From Romanomermis culicivorax (lineage: Eukaryota > Nematoda > Enoplea > Mermithida > Mermithidae): a stretch of DNA of 64,000 bases. Of the stretch, positions 56,652 through 64,000 are shown one piece after another; the first letter of the stretch is position 1; every line of letters starts with the position of its first letter. Where the stretch lies: contig CAWUHX010000112.1 in the NCBI GenBank assembly GCA_963922205.1, forward strand, positions 248,001 to 312,000, written 5' to 3'. The position numbers and the translations under genes are program-made. The notes beneath the pieces are model-generated. The model ran no database searches. It saw only the letters and a list, made by a program, of their open reading frames with translations, and had not been told where the DNA came from.

Positions 56652-57656
56652 CAGAGCACCCCATGGGGGGTATTACCCCCGTCTTAGATTTGGAAATTCA
56701 TTTACTACCCCCATAAAAACAGCTCACTATAGCAAAAATTTTGGTCGACTTCATCCTCTCCCCAGTAGGTTATACTTATTCGAGAAAAATTGCAGAATGT
56801 GTGATTCTGAGGAATTACTCACTGCTCTTTTTGACACATTTACTGAGCAAATGATAATGGGAAAGTATGCAACTTCTGTGCCATATAGCGATTTTTGGGA
56901 AAGGATATCAGCACATTAATATAACACTTGTAGGAAATCATTATAAATATAATTGGGAGATGAAATAATGACTTATGTATATGTGATTAATCAAAAAATC
57001 GCCCCTTGGGAAGAAAAGCATTATGTTCTTAAAATTCTGCCTCTTCATGCTCTCCTTTCCTTTTCCCCGGTTCTGCGTTGGGTCTTCTGTGCGCATATGG
57101 TTACCCAAGCTGTGGCATACTTTCCTGCTATGAGTTGAGACATGTGAGGTCTGTTGACGTGGATCAGGAGTGGTACTTGGTTTCAAACTCGTAGTTCATA
57201 GTCTAATGGGATTAATAATCCTAAAGCTACATTCAGCATCAGGACCTTCAATTGGAAGGACTGTTCCAAGCCTAATCAGTGATGGGATAAGCCCATACTG
57301 CTGAAGATGCTGGTTGAAACAATGTTTCCAAACGTATGTTATGCCCGATTCTTGAAATGTGCAGGAATCAGTTGGCACAACAGTCTTCAAAGTGTGATTA
57401 TTCTGTACGTATAATTAGTGCATTAAAGTTGCATGATTGGGAGCTGGAAAATGGAGTAAATGTTTTTTTGACTGTAAAAAGCATGAAGTAGGGGCATTAT
57501 TCATTTTTGTAAGTTCTATGTGGTTAGAGTACTACAACTCCCCCCTCCTTCGCAAAGCGTTGGGAGCAAAAAAAAAAGGTCACCGCATATTTCAAGTACT
57601 ACCCTTAAAATTTATGATTTTACCCCTACCTAAATTTTCGACCTTGGGGACCTCTG
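56652..57656 (-). mobile_element. hAT copy B, 1005 bp, in the PAR-3 intron
   Basis: Same family as copy A. Exact 8-bp duplication TTAAACTC (56644-56651, 57657-57664). The minus strand reads LGTVLPIEGPDAECSFRIIN (near 57250), then SLGNHMRTEDPTQNRG, remnants of the hAT dimerisation domain with stops between. About 45 bases near 57440-57480 are absent from copy A. Confidence 0.9.
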
Positions 57657-57664
57657 TTAAACTC

Positions 57665-58740
57665 CATTAAAAATTCTAATATGCAATAATTTTCTGTAAA
57701 TATTACTCCAAATGCCTATCTTCTCGTGTGTAAAATGAATATTTATTTATCGAATAAGATTATTCCAATCCTGCAATATCACTCGGCTAGCAAGACCACT
57801 GAAAAATGCCAAAAAATTATAGATTTCCAAACTTTGACAAATTCTGGCGACGAAAATTTCCACTTTGAAGCAAAACCAATGATACCATGGAAACTCAGCG
57901 CACGAAACCATTCAAAGTATCTCATTTTGAGATATGATTTATTTTCAACTTATCATAGGGAAGGTATCTTAGAAGTCGTGTCTTGAAATATTAAAATTCC
58001 AAACTAACTACCCCACAAATGTGAGAATTCAACATAATATTAACTCTGAAATTGTACCTTACCGCTCTACGGTTCAGAGCTCTTACAAGTATGCTCACCC
58101 ATTATTGATGCAATGGGTATCCGAACCTGAACTGGAATATCATGTACCGGAACCATTTTCAGCTACCCGAAGCCGAATAAATTGCTTCTCAGATACCCCA
58201 ATCCGAACCTCAGTAGTTTGACATTTGTTTCGGATTTAGTCGGGTTTATATGAGACTTTTAGAGCACTTATGCTGCTGAAAACCAATTTATCAGTCATAC
58301 CCGTATCCAGGATTTTCAAAAAAGGGGGAATTTTCCAAAATTTTTTGGATTTTACCGAATAAAAAGAAAATAATTTTTACAGTAAAGTCGACTTATTTTC
58401 AGTTAGTTTATGTGTGCTTGGATTTGGCTAAATTCTATGTTTGACGAAAAGTATGTAAATATAATAATTTAATTTGGGAATTGTCGTGTTTCGTGTATTA
58501 CAATGATATTGTTGAAAATTCTATTCGCAAAAAAATTGGGGTGGGGGAAATTCCTCCCCTTCTCCCCTCTAAATACGGGCCTGTTATGTTATCAGTAGTT
58601 ATATACCTCCCAATATTTATAATTGTATTTTTGCTAATTAATTTTAACAAATATAACTTTTCGACAGCTCTAAAAGTATAAGAGAAAATAAATTATAATA
58701 TTTTATCACATAAGAAGCATTGACACAGTAAACGCAACTC
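57665..58740. other. PAR-3 intron, no gene recognised
   Basis: Several short open frames without recognisable motifs. AT-rich. Confidence 0.4.
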
Positions 58741-58759
58741 AGATAACATTCAGTGTTTT

Positions 58760-59280
58760 TTGAAACCAAGTATTAAGTTTTTCGCTTGCTTCAATACCTG
58801 TAGGGTATCCTTCACTTTCCTACAGAGCTCAAGTTTGAAGATCTGTTAAATATACTTCATAGTGTCCTTTTCATGAAAGTGTTAACCTACTGGCTGAGAA
58901 ATCCTCCTTCAGGGATTCTTTGTCCACGTGGTGTTGTTCGACTCTATTTCACTGCCAAACTTGATAAATTTTCAGAACTAAAATAAATAAGCGTTATAAA
59001 AATTTATACTATCATCCTAAGTTTCCTTTCAAGTCTTTGTGTAATTCCCCTATAGCCTACATAACCTAAATCTCTTTTACTATGTTGGCAAGGTAGTAAA
59101 ATTACATATTTGATCAAGTCTTCCAAAGGTTAATGGTCTTTTGACACTTATCCGAATGTTTCGGTCGATATTCAGGATGATCTAGAAGATCTTTATCATA
59201 CTTGTTAACGAAAGAATCCAAGCCACAAAGGTCAACGTTACCATTTTTCTCAGCAGGCGTATCATCACTGTTGCATTAAA
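58760..59280 (-). pseudogene. Unidentified decayed coding fragment in the PAR-3 intron
   Basis: The minus strand from about 59275 reads SDDTPAEKNGNVDLCGLDSF, VNKYDKDLLDHPEYRPKHSD and KCQKTINLWKT before a stop. After a gap, LELCRKVKDTLQVLKQAKNL lies near 58830. Codon usage and composition look like real protein, but frames break repeatedly and no clear splice sites flank it. Not assigned to any family. It does not fit as the missing PAR-3 exon by phase. Confidence 0.35.
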
Positions 59281-59705
59281 TTCCATAGTACAATGTGACT
59301 GCACTGGTTTGACCGCCAAATATAATTAAAAGAATTAATTAGTTTAATCAGTACTATGGTATTATCAATTCTATAAATTTGAGAACTATTCCCATTCCAC
59401 ACTTAAATGACTACATAATGCGCAATCCATATTACACAATTTTGTAAATTTTCAACAGTTCGCTCATAAGCGTCTGATGCATGAGTTTTAGCATTAGCCA
59501 TTAGTACCGTGCCAATAACATCTGCGAAATTCGGAAATCGTTTTTCTTACAGTGAAGTCAGATAACACTTGGCGCGTAATTTCCCTTTGGAAGCTAAACC
59601 AATCAGGTTTAAAAGCTTCAACCATAAATTCCTGATGCAAGTGTGGATATGCGCAACAGACACTATAAACTTGTAATTTTTTGTGGAATTTCGTAACTTG
59701 CTTAC

Positions 59706-60102
59706 TTCATATCGGTTGCCGCAAGGCGAATAATCGACTGCGATCGTTTGACGATGATTAACATTTAAACACGGATGATTATGGCTTTGATGACTACTAT
59801 TACGATGCGGAGCCGGATCCGGTGGCGGCATGGGCTGTCCAAACGATGTTGCGAAAGGTTGCGATTTGGACATGGGGATCATCGCCGATCGATCATCTTC
59901 GTATGTCGAAACACTAGGTAAATCGTTCATTATGTAATTCGAATTTCGTAAATGATCCGACGACGAAGGTGGAATTCGGTAATAATTGCCGTAATCAGGA
60001 AAAATCGGAACGTTATTCGAAAGAATATTGCTTTTCCGACGAAAATCCGGATGTCGCTGCTTTGATTGTTGTGCTTTCAAGCGTTCGTACTGTAATCGAA
60101 TC
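59706..60102 (-). CDS. baz: PAR-3 exon: C-terminal linker
   Basis: 397 bases; acceptor CTTTTAG, donor GTAAGC. It begins (R)IRLQYERLKAQQSKQRHP, a basic coiled-coil-like stretch typical of the PAR-3 C-terminal half. It continues through Ser/Pro-rich disordered sequence (FPDYGNYYRIPPSSSDHL; PMPPPDPAPHRNSSHQSHN) to CGNRYE. Joins the upstream exon in phase 2 and ends in phase 0. Confidence 0.7.
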
Positions 60103-60482
60103 CTAAAAGAACGAACAATAATTAAAAGTGTAGGTTATAAGATTCAAATCATACATGCACATAAGGGGTTGGGGTATACCCTCTTACCTGAGACCCTGGA
60201 TACCCATGAACCGAAAAAATCGTTTTACGCCCCCTGAACTTTTCTGAAGGCGGGTTTTTGACAATTTTTATGCATTTTTTATATGATAACATCTTTTTTT
60301 GTTTTTTTTTGCTCAGTCCCCCTTATTTCGCTCGATTAAAAGTTCGAGGACCCTTTCCCCTAGAAAATTCTTGCCGTGTATGTCTGATCCAGATACAAAG
60401 GAGTAAAAACCAGAATGTTGCCGAGGATCGAATCTATTTTAACTTTCAGAATTACTCAAAAGCATAATTCCGCCAATCTTAC

Positions 60483-60623
60483 CTTCTTTGCTCTTCTTTT
60501 GCTCTTAGCTTAGAAAATTCAGCCTCGTCGCCAATCAAGCCGCGGGTACTGTCTTTGAGAGGAAACGAATGATTATCGTCTGGAATGGACAGCTTTTTCG
60601 ACGATTTACCGGTACTCCCAAAC
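60483..60623 (-). CDS. baz: PAR-3 exon
   Basis: 141 bases, phase 2 at both ends (acceptor AATTTTAG, donor GTAAGA). It reads FGSTGKSSKKLSIPDDNHSF, then SKLRAKEEQRR. With the end of the upstream exon it forms NLFRFGS...KSSKK, similar to the short basic FRFG-x-K block of animal PAR-3 proteins, a proposed membrane-lipid-binding patch. Confidence 0.7.
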
Positions 60624-60807
60624 CTAAAATTGAACACTTTCATGTTAATGAAAAGGAAAGCAGACAGTAAATAAAGGTATAATTTCTACAAACACTGTTT
60701 TTTCCACTGTTAATGAAACGTATCCATACCGACAAAATGTAAAATAATTTTTTTGATTTTGGAGAAATATGATTTGGCAAAACAACCAAAATTAAAAAAG
60801 ATCAAAC

Positions 60808-60937
60808 CTGAACAAATTTTTCAACGTTGAAAGACTACTGGATGTGGCGCATTTCCGTCCGCGCTCTCTCGAATGAGATACGGAATGAGGGCTCGAAGGC
60901 GACTCTGAGTTGATGCGACCAGAAGAGCGTTGCTTCG
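60808..60937 (-). CDS. baz: PAR-3 exon
   Basis: 130 bases; acceptor CTTTATTTAG, donor GTTTGA (weak but phase-consistent). It reads KQRSSGRINSESPSSPHSVS, HSRERGRKCATSSSLSTLKN and LF, a Ser/Arg-rich regulatory stretch. Phases match both neighbours. Confidence 0.7.
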
Positions 60938-60939
60938 CT

Positions 60940-62090
60940 AAATAAAGTAAAAAACATACTTTAGTAGTCAGTTTACGAATTCCGACAATCTAATAAGATT
61001 TTCACCTACCAGTCAGTCGGTATCTGCAGCAGTACCGGACGCCTTTAGCAAAGCAAACAAAATCCTCTCCTTACATCACAAAGCTCAATGTTTATTGGAC
61101 AACATTTTTGCGGATATAGAAGAATCGGCCGAAAAATTTTTGTACAGAAAAAATTTTTTTTGTATAAAGAAAAACAATTTTGCCCTTTTTTGCACAAAAC
61201 ACATTCCACAGGAAACTTTCTTGCATTTTGTATGTCTATTCATGTCCAATGTTGGTGCTATTTGAATAGACTGCGCGAAAACAATGTATGGTGACTTTTT
61301 TTAAAGTCCGCTTCGAAAATTCAATTCAAAAAAGTATAAAATACACTACGGTGCGGGGTGCCACTATTTTTTTAGAATTTTACGCTTTTTGAAAATGCAG
61401 TTTCTAACAAGGAAATCCTTCTAAATTTTGTACAAAAGCCGCAAAAAACTTTTCTGCGGAGTTAAAAATATTTATTTCGTACAAGGACAAACACAGAACT
61501 CGAAATCAAGTTTTGTTGCTTATTCGTTTTTGTTCATTTCTTTATAGCTCAACAAAAGAGTAATTCTTTTCTAATTAAAATAGCGACAATACCATATATT
61601 TTTCCAACAGCGACGTTCATGGGCACTATTCTCTGGATATCCAGATATAAGCATACACATGTAACTAAGTCTGAGGGGGGAGTTGGGCGACATTTTTAAG
61701 GCCCGGGGCCACTGATTCTCTAACGTTTCAGGAGAGGGGGCTATGAAGAAAAAAATTTGATTTTTTCACCAGAAAAGTACCAAAACGGTTCAAAAAGTCG
61801 TAATTTTTATTTGAAAAACCGCTAAAAATGTATTTATGGCGCAAAACGCCGACAAAAATGGAGTTTTTGACTATTTTTTGTTCAAAAATTGACATTTTTT
61901 AATCAAAAAATTGACATTTTCCAGTATTTTGCCGATCAAAAGTATGGTGGTCTATATGACTACCATATGGCTAGCCACAGGATTGGAAAGTCTTAGGGTG
62001 GGGTCGCTCAATGGCTAGCTATATGGCTGACGATTTCTGGGGGGGTAGAGTTCCTGTGGCACTTCCGCCCAATTATATATGGATGTAAGG
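60940..62090. repeat. PAR-3 intron with dispersed G-run repeat family, copy 2
   Basis: The part 61660-62090 parallels 21520-21985 in order and motifs (ATTGACATTTTT pair at 61887-61922; ATGGCTAGC at 61967 and 62011; GATTTCTGGGGG), about 75% identical by eye. The rest is AT-rich with a GGCGCAAAACGCC palindrome (61838). Confidence 0.55.
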
Positions 62091-62182
62091 CAGTGTTTGA
62101 AAACCTATATAATCCAGAGAAGTCGCTCAACGTTATCGCTTTGACCGTTGTATGACTGAAGCAACGTTATTCAAGAACTTAC

Positions 62183-62521
62183 TTATAAATGCATCAACAG
62201 AATTGGCATTTTCGTGATATGTTTGGCGAGACCGCTGAGGGCTAGATCGCAATTTCGATAGTTTCGGCGAAATAGCTTGTCTAGAATCGACTATTTTCGG
62301 TCCTCCTGAGGTAATATTTTGAGCTATTTGTTCGTGCAAAAGCGGTTTTTGATAATTTTTATCGCGCTTGTAAACTATTTGATTAGCATTATTAATTGTG
62401 CTAATACTTTCGAGTGACAAAGTTTTACGATCGGCCACAACAGGCTGTTCGGCGGACGTGACCGGGCAATTTCCTTTCGATGGCGGTGATTCGAGCTCAG
62501 ATTTTACTACTAGGGATGGGG
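62183..62521 (-). CDS. baz: PAR-3 exon
   Basis: 339 bases; acceptor AATTTTCAG, donor GTAAGT (strong), phase 1 at both ends. It reads PSLVVKSELESPPSKGNCPV, then RKTLSLESISTINNANQIVY, QAISPKLSKLRSSPQRSRQT and NANSVDAFI. A Ser-rich disordered linker after the aPKC-binding motif. Confidence 0.7.
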
Positions 62522-62799
62522 CTGAAAATTTCAAGAAACAAATAAACAGTAATTTTGAAATTTTTTCCTTAGGAGTTAGTGGTGGATGCAAAAACAAAAT
62601 GTCAAAAAGCAAGTTTAGAGTGAATTCAAAAAATTATTAACAAGACTTAGGAAAATCACAAATACGTATACGCAAAAATACAGCGTTAGATTAATGTAAA
62701 GTTTTTAAAATTTCGTAAATCAACAAAAATTCCTGCTTGTCAATTTTTCCCACGAAAAGCCATGTAATGAATCAGATGAAAATTTGCACGCAATTTTAC

Positions 62800-62954
62800 C
62801 ACTGGTTTGACGCTGATGCACAATATTTTGGAAAGTAGCTAAATTTGATGGATCTATTTTCGACGCGCCACGACGTTTTTCGGACATGCTTTGTCTTCCT
62901 CTAGATTCTCTAACGAACGGATCTTCTTGCACGTCAGATTCCTCGACGGCAGAT
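62800..62954 (-). CDS. baz: PAR-3 exon with the aPKC-binding/phosphorylation motif (CR3)
   Basis: 155 bases; acceptor GCTCTTGCAG, donor GTAAAA. It reads AVEESDVQEDPFVRESRGRQ, then SMSEKRRGASKID. F-x-R-E-x-x-GRQSMSEK(R) is the CR3 motif in which aPKC phosphorylates the serine of GRQS and so releases PAR-3 from the PAR-6/aPKC complex; this sets apical-basal polarity. It is the strongest single identifier of the gene in this window. Confidence 0.85.
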
Positions 62955-63009
62955 CTGCAAGAGCAAAATGTTAGGTAAAAATTTTTAAAGCCAGGGTACA
63001 TTCATTTAC

Positions 63010-63202
63010 GTTTCAGATCTGTTTTCTGAGTGATCAGCTATAGAAGACTGTCGTTCCGGTTTTGGATCATTCGAATTTTGACTGCAAACAAGTTGTAATG
63101 AGCTTTTTTCGTTAGTTAACGACGAGTGTAATGGCAATGGTGGCTTGGCATCGGATTGTCGATTATTCTTGATTATTACAGCGTATTCGACAGATTTGTC
63201 GG
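63010..63202 (-). CDS. baz: PAR-3 exon between PDZ3 and CR3
   Basis: 193 bases; acceptor CTACTTTCAG, donor GTAAAT. It reads ADKSVEYAVIIKNNRQSDAK, then polar disordered sequence ending SIADHSENRSET. Phase 1 in, phase 2 out, matching its neighbours. Confidence 0.7.
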
Positions 63203-63670
63203 CTGAAAGTAGGTCCAACTTCAGAAATGATTTCCATGACTAGAAGAGACTCAAAAGACAATATTTTGACTATACTCTGCAAGTTGCCCTAAATTGCTTA
63301 AGAAAGGAGGTTTTCCAAACGTTGCTTAATGCACAAGCAATAAAGATAAGAAATTTTCATCCTCAAGGAGAGGAAGTATTGTCTAATTTTTTTAGCCTAA
63401 GTTTTCAAACTCTGTCTTTTTGTCTTCATGAATTTCTTTCGTAATTTTTGATGAACCCCGCAAAATTAAAATACACGTATTTTAAGTCGGTGAGTTGTAT
63501 GAACGAATGCCGCTACAAGCGAACGGATAAATCATTGAAGCTGTTGCCTCAATGCCGAAAAGGATTCGAGATTAAAAATGTACTCAGATGACGTATTCTG
63601 ACGACGATTCACTTTAAATGTCAAAGTGCCATATTTTAATCATTTTAACAAAAATCCGTCAGTCACGTAC

Positions 63671-63971
63671 CAATAACAGGCTGCTCGTGCTTTTTTGATG
63701 TCTCCAATAATAAACTTGCTGCTCCATCTGGAGTTCCAGGCAGAATATTAAAAGACGACGAATGGCGCTTCGATAATTCTGATAAACCAGGGTCGACGTT
63801 TAATGATTCATCCAGCAAAGTCCTCAAAATTGTTAGACGTATGCTGTTTTCATTCGGATCGATTCTTTGCATAACTGAGCCGAGAGTGTTCATAGCATCT
63901 TTATTCGATAAACCCGTCAAATTCGTACCATTTATACCCAGGAGTTGATCGTTCACTCTCAAACGACCATC
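63671..63971 (-). CDS. baz: PAR-3/bazooka-like gene, PDZ3 exon (most 5' exon in the window)
   Basis: 301 bases; acceptor GGACTTTATAG, donor GTACGT. It reads DGRLRVNDQLLGINGTNLTG, SNKDAMNTLGSVMQRIDPNE, then SIRLTILR, the second half of PAR-3 PDZ3 (DGRLRxNDQLxxxNGxxLxGxxNxxAMxTL). PAR-3 is a cortical scaffold that recruits PAR-6/aPKC and phosphoinositides to set cell polarity. The N-terminal oligomerisation domain and PDZ1-2 lie beyond the right edge. From here the minus strand carries eight exons down to 51.63 kb, about 760 residues. The long last intron holds most of the transposons. Confidence 0.85.
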
Positions 63972-64000
63972 CTATAAAGTCCAATTCGTTCAAGCTTGAA

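Noticed and set aside
57726-58221. Open frames after hAT copy B as PAR-3 exons
   Set aside because: They are on the plus strand, opposite to PAR-3, and show no PAR-3 motif.

Overview
This is a eukaryotic, AT-rich genomic window, almost certainly from an arthropod and probably an insect. The evidence is intron-split minus-strand exons of two conserved animal genes, a density of DNA transposons typical of insects, and an insect-like PAR-3 sequence. The species cannot be named from sequence alone. Host genes occupy little of the window. SARNP/CIP29 (SAP-domain ribonucleoprotein) has three 3' exons at 23.66-29.16 kb on the minus strand; its SAP-domain exons were not found. PAR-3/bazooka has eight exons at 51.63-63.97 kb on the minus strand, starting in PDZ3, passing through the aPKC-binding CR3 motif and ending at a stop near 51.63 kb. 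Seven of the eight PAR-3 exons join in perfect reading phase; the last join does not, so one small exon is missing from the 7.6-kb last intron. Layout, left to right. (1) 0-3.3 kb: a decayed Maverick/Polinton- or adintovirus-like virion gene block, in the order putative penton-like protein, small basic core-like protein, major-capsid-like pseudogene. The last carries a spliceosome-type intron and a TA-flanked MITE. (2) 4.0-16.65 kb: a complete Ty3/Gypsy-class LTR element with 1.4-kb LTRs, inserted inside a second copy of that same MITE. Between gag and RNase H it carries a virus-type glycoprotein-like ORF where the reverse transcriptase should be. (3) 17.3-25 kb: an orphan reading-frame remnant, a hAT element with a BED finger and GAGTCC repeats, several MITEs and the SARNP 3' end. 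(4) 25.9-36 kb: SARNP intron or upstream DNA filled by a 2.7-kb TIR element, LINE, hAT and Harbinger remnants. (5) 36.29-50.63 kb: a single 14.3-kb unit bounded by ~100-bp terminal inverted repeats and a 9-bp target-site duplication. It encloses an unrecognised virus-like or gag-like gene with an RGG-rich tail (43.3-48.66 kb, minus strand), itself split by a hAT element, plus a MITE split by a LINE. (6) 51.6-64 kb: PAR-3, whose last intron holds two sibling hAT copies 3.4 kb apart. Terminal repeats and duplications were read by eye and are exact where stated. Family names for decayed or divergent proteins rest on recognition of motifs, not on a search. The two best candidates for something undescribed are the 14.3-kb TIR element carrying a virus-like gene and the LTR element in which a glycoprotein-like frame stands where RT should be.
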